Part shown: one piece after another, positions 25,342 through 35,618 of the stretch
How the letters are laid out: each line of letters begins with the position of its first letter
Numbering within the stretch: position 1 is the stretch's first letter
Translations under genes and position numbers: made by a program
Assembly (NCBI GenBank): GCA_052387905.1
Contig: JBQTIR010000002.1
Coordinates: 25,345 to 89,344, forward strand
Direction of reading: 5' to 3'
Length of the DNA stretch: 64,000 nucleotides
From: JBQTII01 sp052387905
GTDB lineage: Bacteria > Actinomycetota > Actinomycetes > Sporichthyales > Sporichthyaceae
The notes under the pieces: model-generated
What the model saw: only the letters and a program-made list of their open reading frames with translations
What the model was told of the DNA's origin: nothing
Database searches by the model: none

Positions 25342-26475
25342 TCAGACCTCCAGGGTGAAGACGGCGTGGTTCTGCATGGCGAGACCGCCGCAGCCGTGCA
25401 CGACGGCCGACCGTGCGCCCGCGGCACCACGGTCGACCCGGCCGGACAGTTGCTCAGCTGCCTCGGCGAGCCGGACCAGGCCGGTGGCCATGATCGGGTC
25501 GGCGGGCAGGGCGCCGCCAGAGGGGTTGACCGCGATACCGGCGCCGGCGCCGTAGAGCTGCACGGCCTTGCCCGGCTCGGCGAGGCCGAGAGCCTCCAGG
25601 ACCATCAGCTCAGCGGCGGCCGACCCGGCGCTGACCTCGGCGAGGCCGAGCTCGCCCGGGTCGGTGATCCCGGCCCGCACGTAGGCCTTCTTCGCCGCGA
25701 CCGACGCGGCGGTGAACTGGCCGGCGGAGCGGGCGGTGAAGGTGTGCGCCTCACTGGCTGCGCCATAGCCGGACAACCAGACCGGCGCGTCGCTGATCTT
25801 GCGGGCGACGCGCTCGGTGGCGATCAGCACCGCGACCGCGCCGTCGAGCGGGCGGGCGACCTGCAGCCGGCGCAGCGGCTCGGCGACCAGGTCGCTGGCG
25901 GCGATGGCCGCGGCGTCGTGCACTGCGTCGGTCTGCACGTTCGGGTTGGCGCCCGCACGCTCCCAGTTGTGCGCGGCGACCTGGGTCAGCACGTCGGGCG
26001 GCAGCCCCGTGCGCTCCAGGTACTGCGCGGCGAGCAGGCCCATCGCGACGTTCTGGCTGAACCCAACCGGACGGGCGAAGAACGGCTCGGCGATCGAGGC
26101 GTAATAGGCGGCGACGTCCGACTCGCTCGGCTTGGAATAGGCGACGATCAGCGCCACGCGGGCGTTGCCCGAAGCCACCTTGTCTGCGGCATAGGACAAG
26201 CCCCACAAGCCGTCCTCCTCCACCCGCGACTCTTCCTTGTGATGCGCACCCATCGCGCCGAGGAAGCCGCAGTTGGAGATGGAGCGACCGTCCAGGACGT
26301 CGCTGCCGCAGTCGATGACGACGTCGACGTCGGCGATGCCCAGCCCGCTACCGGCAAGGACATCGGAGACGGCGGCGTAGATCAGGTCGACGTGCTGGCG
26401 ATTGCTCCACGACTCGCGGAGCTGGGTCTGGGCGGTGGCGACAACGGCCACCCGGGGGATGTCAGAACTGGCCAC
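25342..26475 (-). CDS. Thiolase-fold protein, first gene of catabolic operon
   Basis: 377 aa from GTG 26475 (AAGG 8 nt upstream); the TTG frame start at 26496 would begin inside the operator. It is related to but clearly different from the next gene: RVAVVATAQTQLRESWSNRQ, DGAVAVLIATERVARK, IAVNPSGGALPADPIMATG and VHGCGGLAMQNHAVF. The two may form a heteromer with the DUF35 protein. It opens a seven-gene minus-strand unit reaching 18279. The operator at 26493-26508 is just upstream. Confidence 0.85.
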   Translation of the reverse strand: MASSDIPRVAVVATAQTQLRESWSNRQHVDLIYAAVSDVLAGSGLGIADVDVVIDCGSDVLDGRSISNCGFLGAMGAHHKEESRVEEDGLWGLSYAADKVASGNARVALIVAYSKPSESDVAAYYASIAEPFFARPVGFSQNVAMGLLAAQYLERTGLPPDVLTQVAAHNWERAGANPNVQTDAVHDAAAIAASDLVAEPLRRLQVARPLDGAVAVLIATERVARKISDAPVWLSGYGAASEAHTFTARSAGQFTAASVAAKKAYVRAGITDPGELGLAEVSAGSAAAELMVLEALGLAEPGKAVQLYGAGAGIAVNPSGGALPADPIMATGLVRLAEAAEQLSGRVDRGAAGARSAVVHGCGGLAMQNHAVFTLEV

Positions 26476-26492
26476 GTGCGGAACCTTATCTG

Positions 26493-26508
26493 CCAAACGG
26501 TTGGTTGG
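26493..26508. promoter_or_regulatory. TetR-type operator 3, upstream of the thiolase operon
   Basis: CCAAACGGTTGGTTGG, one mismatch from a perfect CCAAAC-N4-GTTTGG palindrome. It ends 17 nt before the GTG of the first thiolase gene. Same motif as sites 1, 2 and 4. Confidence 0.65.
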
Positions 26509-26523
26509 TAAGCGGCGAAAGGA

Positions 26524-26555
26524 AAAGGCCCGCCACCGCTCCTGCGGGGCGGGCC
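26524..26555 (-). terminator. Intrinsic terminator of the SnoaL-like gene
   Basis: On the minus strand GGCCCGCC pairs with GGCGGGCC (arms 26548-26555 and 26527-26534), followed by TTTTCCTTT. It begins about 20 nt after the stop of the SnoaL-like gene and separates it from the thiolase operon promoter. Confidence 0.7.
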
Positions 26556-26574
26556 CTCCGGTGGAGAAAGGCGA

Positions 26575-26949
26575 TCACCCGTAGTCGTGGTACTCCACGA
26601 TCAGGCCGTCGCGGACCGTGTAGAAGGTCGCGAGATCGAGCTTGGCGACGTCACCAGCCGCCTCGGCGAAGCCAGGAACCGGGGCCGCGGCGGTGCCGGT
26701 CCAGGTGTGACAGATGATCGCGAGGTCGCCATCGGAGTGGGCAGCGCGGCGGTTCTCGAAGCGCTTGTCCGGGAAGGCACCCTTGAATGCGCCGAGCAGG
26801 CCACCGAAGCCGTCCCGCCCGTCCACGACGACGCCGCGGTTGTGGTGCTCTACGTGGATGTCCTCGGCGCAGAGGGCGAGCATGGCGTCGTCGTTGCCGG
26901 CGTTGTACGCGTCGACGAACGCCTGGGCGATGCTCAGGGCATCTGCCAT
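26575..26949 (-). CDS. SnoaL/NTF2-like small protein
   Basis: 124 aa, the usual size for the NTF2-like cone fold. ALSIAQAFVDAYNAGNDDAM is the typical first helix pair and VEYHDYG a typical last strand; ICHTWTGTAA and LDLATFYTVRDG lie between. Members act as hydrolases, isomerases or binding proteins for polycyclic compounds. It sits at the head of the thiolase operon but with its own terminator, and is divergent from an acyl-CoA synthetase gene. A role in the same pathway is likely by position only. Confidence 0.75.
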   Translation of the reverse strand: MADALSIAQAFVDAYNAGNDDAMLALCAEDIHVEHHNRGVVVDGRDGFGGLLGAFKGAFPDKRFENRRAAHSDGDLAIICHTWTGTAAAPVPGFAEAAGDVAKLDLATFYTVRDGLIVEYHDYG

Positions 26950-27039
26950 GGGGGTCTCCTAGGTGGGCGTCACGGTGCGGATCCGGCAACACGCTGCCGC
27001 TCCGCCGCCCGGACCGTCAAGGAGTAGTGACTACCTCCG

Positions 27040-27068
27040 TTGACGGGTCCGGGTCTGGCTCGTACTCT
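27040..27068 (+). promoter_or_regulatory. Sigma70-type promoter of the acyl-CoA synthetase gene
   Basis: TTGACG (27040-27045), a 17-bp spacer and TACTCT (27063-27068). The start would lie near 27075, inside the operator at 27070-27085, a classic repressible arrangement. Confidence 0.6.
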
Positions 27069-27069
27069 C

Positions 27070-27085
27070 CCAAACGCTTGTTTGG
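27070..27085. promoter_or_regulatory. TetR-type operator 4, at the acyl-CoA synthetase promoter
   Basis: CCAAACGCTTGTTTGG with perfect 6-bp arms around GCTT, placed one base after the -10 box. It matches operator 1 except in the central bases. Confidence 0.7.
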
Positions 27086-27115
27086 TAAGCCCGCTCCTCT
27101 GTCTTCCAGGTGGTC

Positions 27116-28693
27116 ATGGCGTTCTCCAGCCCCTACACACCCTTCACCGCACTGCCCCAACTACTCGAGCACCGCGTGTCGAGTACGCCGGACCGGGTGG
27201 CGGTGCGCATGCACGAGCACCCGTACAGCTACGCCGAACTCTGGGCACGCGCGGCACGCGTGCAGGGCTGGCTCCTCGACGCCGGGGTGCGGCGCGGGGA
27301 CAACGTGGCACTGCTGATGCGCAACTCGATCGAGTTCCTCGACGCCTGGCTGGCGTTGGCGCGCATGGGGGCGGTCGCGGTGCCGATCAATACCGCGTCG
27401 GTCGGCGACGCACTACACCACACGCTCGCGCACTCGGAGTCCGTCGGCGTCATCGCCGATTCGGACCTGCTCGGCGCGGTGCGCTCCGCCGGGGACTACC
27501 CCGACCTGCGCTGGCAGGTCGCCGTGGGTGAGCCGGCCGACGGCGCTGCGCCGTTCGCCGACCTGATCGCGGCGACCAACTCCACCCCGTCACCGCTGCG
27601 CAGCGACGGCTTGGACGCGATGAACATCATCTACACCTCCGGCACGACCGGCCTGCCCAAGGGCGTCGTGCTCTCCCACGGCAGCTACCTCAACACCGGC
27701 GGCTACTTCGCCCACCACCTGGGCCTGCACGAGCGCGACGTCCTGCACACCTGCCTGCCGTTGTTCCACTGCAACGCCCAGCAGACAACGCTGATGGCCG
27801 GGCTCACGCTCGGGGCCGAGGTCGTCGTCGACCGCTCGTTCTCGCTCTCGGGCTTCTGGGACTGGATCGAGCGCAGCGGGGCGACCGTCACGAACCTGCT
27901 CGGGGTGATGCTGGCCCTGCTCTCGAAGCGGGAGCCGGACATCGCCGAACAGTGCGAGCGCCTTCGGTATGTGGTGGCGGCCCCGGTGCCCGAGGATCTG
28001 CACCGACCGCTGGAGGCGCGCTGGGGGGTGCGCATCGTCGAGGGCTACGGATTGACCGAGACCGGCACGATGGCCTGCATCAATCCGCCCGACGACACCC
28101 GCTCGGGCACCATCGGGCGACCGCTCGAGCACAACGAGCTTCGCATCGTGGACGAGGCGGGCCAGGACGTGCCGGACGAGACGCCGGGTCAGATTCTGAC
28201 TCGCAGTCGGATCGAGGGCGCGTACATGAGTGGGTATTTCAAGGCACCCGAGGCGACGGCCGAGGCGATGGCGGGCGGCTGGTTCCACACCGGCGACATC
28301 GGCCGCCGACGCGCGGACGGCTACTACGTCTTCGTCGACCGCGGCAAGGACACCATCCGCCGACGCGGGGAGAACATCAGCTCCTTCCTGGTCGAGAAGG
28401 CGATGCTTGCGCACCCGGAGGTTGCCGAGGTCGCCGCCATTGGCGTCCCCTCGGAGCTCTCGGAGGAGGACGTGAAAATCGTCGTCGTGCGCCGGGCGGG
28501 TTCGACGCTGAGCGAGTCAGCGCTCGCGCTTTGGTCCGACGAACGTCTCGGGGACTTCATGCGCCCGCGCTACGTCGAGTTCCGCGACGCGCTGCCGCGC
28601 ACGGAGACCGGACGCGTGCAGAAGTTCCTGCTGCGCGCCGACGGTGCCGGCGCTGCGTGGGACCGTGGCGACGACCGGTCGCCGCGGGCATGA
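27116..28693 (+). CDS. AMP-forming acyl-CoA synthetase (CaiC-like)
   Basis: 525 aa from ATG 27116 (AGGTGG 2-7 nt upstream). Motifs: IIYTSGTTGLPKGVVLSHG (P-loop), VEGYGLTETGTMACI, GWFHTGDIGRRRADGYYVFV, and the hinge DTIRRRGENISS; the C-terminal Lys sits in RTETGRVQKFLLR (TGRVQK). The RRRGENISS and PLFHCNAQ patterns are common in carnitine/crotonobetaine-CoA ligase-like enzymes acting on short or branched acids. Promoter with overlapping operator upstream. The BCCP gene follows on the same strand after a repeat element. Confidence 0.88.
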   Translation: MAFSSPYTPFTALPQLLEHRVSSTPDRVAVRMHEHPYSYAELWARAARVQGWLLDAGVRRGDNVALLMRNSIEFLDAWLALARMGAVAVPINTASVGDALHHTLAHSESVGVIADSDLLGAVRSAGDYPDLRWQVAVGEPADGAAPFADLIAATNSTPSPLRSDGLDAMNIIYTSGTTGLPKGVVLSHGSYLNTGGYFAHHLGLHERDVLHTCLPLFHCNAQQTTLMAGLTLGAEVVVDRSFSLSGFWDWIERSGATVTNLLGVMLALLSKREPDIAEQCERLRYVVAAPVPEDLHRPLEARWGVRIVEGYGLTETGTMACINPPDDTRSGTIGRPLEHNELRIVDEAGQDVPDETPGQILTRSRIEGAYMSGYFKAPEATAEAMAGGWFHTGDIGRRRADGYYVFVDRGKDTIRRRGENISSFLVEKAMLAHPEVAEVAAIGVPSELSEEDVKIVVVRRAGSTLSESALALWSDERLGDFMRPRYVEFRDALPRTETGRVQKFLLRADGAGAAWDRGDDRSPRA

Positions 28694-28710
28694 TGCGAGC
28701 CAAACCCCCC

Positions 28711-28782
28711 AACTTCGGGCGCGTGTTCGACCTATCCCAGGCCCTCGATAGGTCCACACGCCGCCCGAAGATGGGGATTAGA
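28711..28782. repeat. Dispersed hairpin repeat, copy 2 (CCTATC/GATAGG type)
   Basis: Outer arms CTTCGGGCG (28713-28721) and CGCCCGAAG (28762-28770); inner arms GACCTATC (28729-28736) and GATAGGTC (28747-28754), all perfect. Shares layout and the CGCCGCCCGAAGATGG tail with 4495-4566 in the same orientation. It sits between the synthetase stop and the BCCP ribosome-binding site. Confidence 0.65.
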
Positions 28783-28799
28783 CGACAGGAGTGGCGCGC

Positions 28800-29276
28800 A
28801 TGGCACTGAGTCCGCCGGACATCAAGGCGATCCTGGACGCGCTGGAGGCCTCGGACTGGGACTCGGCCTCCGTCAGCGTGGACGGGGTGACGATCGCCGT
28901 GTCCCGCAACGGCGCCGCCCTGCCCGGTTCTCCCGCCGCTGCCCCGACCTCCCCACCGCCACCTGCACCAGCCCTCGCCGCACCGACGGCGGCGGCGCCG
29001 GCCGCGGCCGCACCTGCCGCTGCGGCACCGGCAGGTCATGTCGTCACCGCCCCGAGCGTCGGGGTGTTCTGGCGTTCACCCCGCCCGGGCGCGCCGCCGT
29101 TCGTCGAGGTCGGTCAGCGGGTGGAAGTCGGGGACACCGTCTGCATCGTCGAGATGATGAAGTTGATGACCAACGTCGCCTCCGACGTCGCCGGTGTGAT
29201 TACCGCGGTGCACCAGCAGAACGCGGCTCAGGTGGAGTTTGGCGCACCCTTGGTCTCGATTGACCCTGCCAGCTGA
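28800..29276 (+). CDS. Biotin carboxyl carrier protein
   Basis: 158 aa from ATG 28800 (GGAG 8 nt upstream). Residues about 1-38 form an AccB-like N-terminal region, 40-80 an Ala/Pro-rich flexible linker, and 81-158 a biotinyl domain with SVGVFWRSPRPGAPPFVEVG and the biotinylation site VEMMKLMTNV (Lys-121; MMK instead of the usual AMK). It is the only free-standing carrier in the window and the likely partner of the carrier-less carboxylase subunits at 18279-21112, or a fatty-acid-type ACC. Downstream of a CoA ligase gene on the same strand. Confidence 0.88.
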   Translation: MALSPPDIKAILDALEASDWDSASVSVDGVTIAVSRNGAALPGSPAAAPTSPPPPAPALAAPTAAAPAAAAPAAAAPAGHVVTAPSVGVFWRSPRPGAPPFVEVGQRVEVGDTVCIVEMMKLMTNVASDVAGVITAVHQQNAAQVEFGAPLVSIDPAS

Positions 29277-29283
29277 CGCGGCG

Positions 29284-30939
29284 TCAGCCGACGGGGGCGC
29301 CCTCACGGCGGCGGGCCTTCTTCGTCGTGCGCCAGCGCTCGTCGAGCGGGACCGGGTCGCCTTGATGGCCGCACTCGCTGCACGGCGGCGGGGAGAGCGC
29401 TGCCATTGACGCGGACGGCGCGGCCGGATGCCCGAAGCCCGGGAGGTTGTCCGCCGGGACCTCCGCCACCGGGTGCGCCGGTAGGTAGACCAGCGCCAGC
29501 ACCGCCCCGAACATGCAGACCGCGGCGGCAACCAGGCACCCGACGAAGAGCCCGTCGAGAAAACCCTGCTGGGCGATCGTGAGCACCGAGACGTCGCCGG
29601 TCCGCGCGGCGGTCATCGCGGCGCCGCCGAGCGACTCCTGCGCGGCGGCCAGAGTCGCCGGGTCGGAGATGCCGTCGGCGAGGGTCTCGCGGTACATCGA
29701 CACCGAGACGCTGCCGATCACGGCGACACCGAGCGTCCCGCCCAGCTCCCGGGTTGCGTCGTTCACGGCCGAGCCGATACCGGCTTTGGCGGCAGGGACA
29801 ACGCCCATGATCGCCTCGGTGGCCGGGGCACTGGTCAGACCCAGGCCCGAACCGATAATGATCATCTGACACACAATCACGGTGTAGGTCGTATTGGCAT
29901 CATCGGCGGAGATCCAGATGAAGCCGCCGCCCATGAGCAGCAGACCCGCGGCGACGACGAGTTTGGTCCCGAAGCGCACCGCTAATGCGGTTCCGGCCAG
30001 GGAGGTGATCGCGACGGCGACCGCGACCGGGATCTGGCGCAGGCCGGCTTCCAGCACGCCCCAGCCGAGGATGAATTGGGAGTACTGGGTGATGAGGAAG
30101 ATGAAACCGAACAGCGCGAAGAACGAGAGCGTGACCGCACCGGAGGCGGCGGTGAAACGCAGGTTCTTGAACAGGCGCACGTCGAGCATCGGGTGCTCTC
30201 GGCGACTTTCCCACCACGCGAATGCGGCCAGCAGCAGGGCGCCGGCGCCGAAGTCCGCCAAGGTCTCGGTCGAGCCCCAACCGCGCTCGGAGGCCTCGAT
30301 GATGGTGTACACGATCAGACCGAGCGCGGCGATCGAAAGCAGCAGGCCGAGGTAGTCCAGCGGTGGCGTCTCGGGGTCCCGGCTGGTCGGGACGAAGATG
30401 ACGGCGAGGATCAACGTCAGCAGTGCGACGGCGGCGCAGAACAGGAACGCCGCGCCCCAGGCCGAGGCCTCCGAGAGCGCACCGCCGACAATCGGTCCGA
30501 TCGCCACGGCGCCACCGGTCGCGGCGCCCCAGATGCCGATGGCCTTGGCGCGCTCCCCGCGCTCGGGGAAGACATTGGAGATGATCGAGAGCGTCGTCGG
30601 GAAGACCACCGCCGCACCCAGACCGGCAACCGCGCGCCAGAGGATGAGCTCGTTTGCCGAGTTCGCATAAGCCGAGAGCAGTGAGGCGACGAGATAGATC
30701 GACAGGCCGGCTACCAGGGCGCCCTTGCGACCGAAACGGTCCGAGAGCGATCCGCAGGCCAGGACCAACGCGGCGAAGACGAGGTTGAAGGCGTCGACGA
30801 TCCAAAGCAGGTCGCGGGTCGAGGCGTCCAGGTCGCGCGTCAACGACGGAAGCAGGATATTGACGATCATCGTCGCGACGTTGACCGTGAACGCGCCCAG
30901 GCAGCAGACGAGCAGCACGGCCCAGCGGTTGGCCGTCAT
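29284..30939 (-). CDS. MFS transporter, DHA2 (14-helix drug exporter) family
   Basis: 551 aa with about 14 hydrophobic segments. Motif A is ACGSLSDRFGRKGALVAG between helices 2 and 3; GSGLGLTSAPATEAIMG and GIGSAVNDATRELGGTLGVA are the family's later signatures. A hydrophilic C-terminal tail of about 55 residues with CSECGHQG (CxxC) follows. It exports lipophilic compounds with protons. No ribosome-binding site precedes the ATG; a promoter with a palindromic operator ends almost at the start codon. Convergent with the BCCP gene. Confidence 0.88.
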   Translation of the reverse strand: MTANRWAVLLVCCLGAFTVNVATMIVNILLPSLTRDLDASTRDLLWIVDAFNLVFAALVLACGSLSDRFGRKGALVAGLSIYLVASLLSAYANSANELILWRAVAGLGAAVVFPTTLSIISNVFPERGERAKAIGIWGAATGGAVAIGPIVGGALSEASAWGAAFLFCAAVALLTLILAVIFVPTSRDPETPPLDYLGLLLSIAALGLIVYTIIEASERGWGSTETLADFGAGALLLAAFAWWESRREHPMLDVRLFKNLRFTAASGAVTLSFFALFGFIFLITQYSQFILGWGVLEAGLRQIPVAVAVAITSLAGTALAVRFGTKLVVAAGLLLMGGGFIWISADDANTTYTVIVCQMIIIGSGLGLTSAPATEAIMGVVPAAKAGIGSAVNDATRELGGTLGVAVIGSVSVSMYRETLADGISDPATLAAAQESLGGAAMTAARTGDVSVLTIAQQGFLDGLFVGCLVAAAVCMFGAVLALVYLPAHPVAEVPADNLPGFGHPAAPSASMAALSPPPCSECGHQGDPVPLDERWRTTKKARRREGAPVG

Positions 30940-30944
30940 GGTTA

Positions 30945-30977
30945 TAGAACGTAGTTCTACACTGGCCCGGGCGTCAA
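30945..30977 (-). promoter_or_regulatory. Promoter with palindromic operator for the MFS exporter
   Basis: On the minus strand TTGACG (30977-30972), 18 bp, and TACGTT (30953-30948) form a promoter. The palindrome TAGAAC-GTA-GTTCTA (30945-30959) covers the -10 box, and ATG follows 8 nt after it, so the mRNA is probably leaderless. The regulator is not adjacent. Confidence 0.55.
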
Positions 30978-31002
30978 TGCCCTGGGGTACTGCGGCTGAC
31001 GG

Positions 31003-31572
31003 TCAGTCCGCAGCGAGTAGCTCCGCCTTCAGTTCGTCGTATTCGCCATCGCTGAGGACCCCGCTGAACTTGAGCAGAGCGAGACGTTCGAGCTTGTCCG
31101 CAGCCTCGGCCGGGAGAGCAGGGCCGGGCAACCCGGCGACTGTCCCGACAGCGAATCCGTCGGCGGAGAGCTCCTCCGTGCGGGCGGACTGCCCGGGAAT
31201 CACCGCCCCTGCCCCGACGGGGTGCAGGTGCGGAATCGGGGGCAGGGGCTCGACGGGCTCGCCCGGGTCGCCCCAGCCGCGCAGCACCGGCTCCAGCACC
31301 AACGCCAACAGGACCTGCTCGGCGCGTTCGGCCTCCCCGGCCGGTAGGCCGAGCTCGTGCACACCGTCGGTCGTCGTGATGTGCAACGGGGTGAACAGAC
31401 GACCGGGATCGCCGGCGGCCACACTGAGGACCGAGCTCAACGACACCTCGGTGACGACCTCCGCCCCCCGCCAGGCCGAGCGCGCCAGCACGACGCAGTC
31501 CTCGTGGATGCGCAAGTGCCCAGCTCTGCCGTCGATGCGGCAGAGAAACTGCGCCAACGGTTCCTCGCTCAT
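31003..31572 (-). CDS. SHOCT-domain protein
   Basis: 189 aa; strong GGAGG ribosome-binding site 4 nt before ATG 31572. The N-terminal 110 residues look like a small PH-like or DUF4429-type beta domain (HLRIHEDCVVLARSAWRGAE, RLFTPLHITTTDGVHEL). A Pro/Gly-rich linker follows. The last 30 residues are a SHOCT motif (DKLERLALLKFSGVLSDGEY), usually an oligomerisation helix pair. No enzymatic residues. Function unknown; it stands alone between the exporter and the mutA leader. Confidence 0.7.
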   Translation of the reverse strand: MSEEPLAQFLCRIDGRAGHLRIHEDCVVLARSAWRGAEVVTEVSLSSVLSVAAGDPGRLFTPLHITTTDGVHELGLPAGEAERAEQVLLALVLEPVLRGWGDPGEPVEPLPPIPHLHPVGAGAVIPGQSARTEELSADGFAVGTVAGLPGPALPAEAADKLERLALLKFSGVLSDGEYDELKAELLAAD

Positions 31573-31844
31573 GCAGCCTCCTTCGTCGGCCGCGCTCGCG
31601 TAGCTGCTCCCCTAGTGGCTCGCTCGCTGCGCTCGCTCACGTGTATCCCCGCTCTCCGTCCGGTTCTGCGACGGCCGAGCCATCGCCCTCCAGCATCACC
31701 CAAGCAGAGATCGCAGCGGCCGTGGGAACAGTTCGGGCGATTCCGGACGTATCGCGCCCCTGGCGCGGTCCTCGCGTCAAGCGGGTCTGATTCGCGGGGG
31801 CCGAGCACGCTGGCCTACGCTCAGATGCCCCGCAAGCGAGCCCC

Positions 31845-31891
31845 GGAGGAACCCCGCCATGCCCGACGTGCGAAGCCGGTGGATCCGATGA
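31845..31891 (+). promoter_or_regulatory. Leader peptide (MPDVRSRWIR) with strong RBS, overlapping the mutA start
   Basis: GGAGGA at 31845-31850 is ideally spaced for ATG 31859, which reads ten codons and stops with TGA sharing ATGA with the mutA start at 31888. MutA itself has only a weak GGTGG. Translation of the peptide probably controls or boosts mutA by coupling. Confidence 0.5.
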
Positions 31892-33319
31892 GTGGCACCG
31901 ACGAGCTGATCCTGGCTGCGGAGTTCCCGGCGGCCACCCACGAACAGTGGCGCGCGCTGGTCGCGAAGATCGTCGACAAATCCGGGGCGCAGTACCCGGC
32001 GGGGCAGCCGGAGCAGGCGCTGGCCTCGCGCACCCATGACGGCATCGCGATCGCGCCGTTGTACCCGGCCGGGGTCACCGCCGGTGCTCCCGGGGCGATG
32101 CCGTTCACCCGGGGCCGCACCGCGGATGGCATCCGCCACGGCTGGGACGTGCGCGCGCAGCAGGGGAACCCGGACGTCAAGATCGCGCACGAGCAGATCT
32201 TGGAGGACCTCGCCGGGGGCGCAAGCTCGCTGTGGCTGCGCGTCGGTGCGGCCGGGACCCCGACCGCGGACCTCGGCGCCGCGTTGGACGAGGTACTGCT
32301 GGACCTGATCGCCGTCGCGCTGGACGGCGGGGTCGACGCCATCGCGGCCGCCCGTGCCTACCTCTCGCTCGCAGCCGAGGGTGGGTTCACCCCCCAGACC
32401 TTGAGCGGCACGCTCGGCGTCGACCCGCTCGCCGTGCTCGCGCGCACCGGCAACGGTGCGGACCTGCGCGAGGCGGGCGCCTTCGCCGCCCAGGTAGCGG
32501 GTACGCACCCCGGGCTACGCACGATCACCGTCGACGCGCTGGCGTTCCATGAGGCCGGCGCGACCGACGCCCAGGAACTCGGCGCCTCGCTCGCCGCCGG
32601 CGTCGCCTACCTGCGGGCCCTGACTGACGCCGGGCTGAGCGTCGAGGACGCACTGAAGCAGATCGAATTCCGCTACGCCGTGACGGCCGATCAGTTTGCC
32701 GGCATCGCGAAGTTGCGCGCTGCCCGGCGTTGTTGGGCACGCATCGCTGAAGTCAGTGGCGTCAGCACCGCCGCGGCGGGCCAACGTCAGCACGCGGTCA
32801 GCTCGTGGCCGATGATGACCCGTCAGGACCCGTGGACCAACATGCTGCGCGGGACTCTCGCGTGCTTCGCCGCCTGTGTCGGCGGCGCGGATGCCGTTAC
32901 CGTGCTGCCCTTTGACGCCGCCCTCGGCCTGCCCGATCCGCTCGCCCGCCGCATCGCGCGCAACACTCCGGCGCTGCTGGTCGAGGAGTCCCACATCGCC
33001 AAGGTCATCGACCCGGCCGGCGGCTCAGGCTACGTGGAGTCGTTGACGGAGTCCCTCGCCCGCGCCGCGTGGGCGGAGTTCACCGGGATCGAAACCGGGG
33101 GCGGCATCGTGACGGCGCTGAGCGACGGGTCTTTGGCCACCCGCATCGGCGAGGCCCGGGCGGCGCGACTGGAGGCCGTGACGGAGAAGCGGGAAACGAT
33201 CTTGGGGGTCAACGCTTTTCCGCTCGCCGGCGAGCACCTGCTCGAACGCACGCCCGCCCCGAAACCACCCGGCGGCGGCCTGCCGCGCATCCGCTGGTCC
33301 GACATGCTGGAGGCCACCG

Positions 33320-33327
<8 letters not shown>
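31888..33327 (+). CDS. mutA: Methylmalonyl-CoA mutase small (beta) subunit
   Basis: 479 aa from ATG 31888; an in-frame ATG at 31825 would add 21 residues but has no signals. It has the mutase TIM-barrel features in degenerate form (GIAIAPLYPAG, FTRGRTADGIRHGWDVRAQQ, MMTRQDPWTNMLRGTLACFA, VIDPAGGSGYVESLTESLAR). MutA subunits in actinobacteria usually run past 600 residues because of a non-functional B12-like domain; here the C-terminus stops after the barrel. It pairs with MutB, which carries the active site. The genes overlap by 8 nt. Confidence 0.9.
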
Positions 33328-35512
<2,185 letters not shown>

Positions 35513-35525
35513 TGAGCCGCGGGAC

Positions 35526-35597
35526 GGCATGCATGCCGTACCAACCGGTATCGGGCCGTGAACACCGGCGTGTCGTGGTGCTTTGGGCATGCATGCC
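35526..35597. repeat. GCATGCATGC-ended palindromic repeat, copy B
   Basis: 72 bp bounded on both sides by GGCATGCATGCC (35526-35537 and 35586-35597). Its right part matches the reverse complement of copy A (10961-11033), including CCGGCGTGTCGTGGT; the left part has diverged and the internal hairpin is weaker. It fills the gap between mutB and meaB and reaches into the possible meaB start region. Confidence 0.7.
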
Positions 35598-35618
35598 GCC
35601 GCGGCTGGGTCTCAGGTG

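Noticed and set aside
24274..26511. 745-codon plus-strand open frame
   Set aside because: It is the shadow of the two thiolase genes, a result of high GC; Gly/Arg/Val-rich with no domain.
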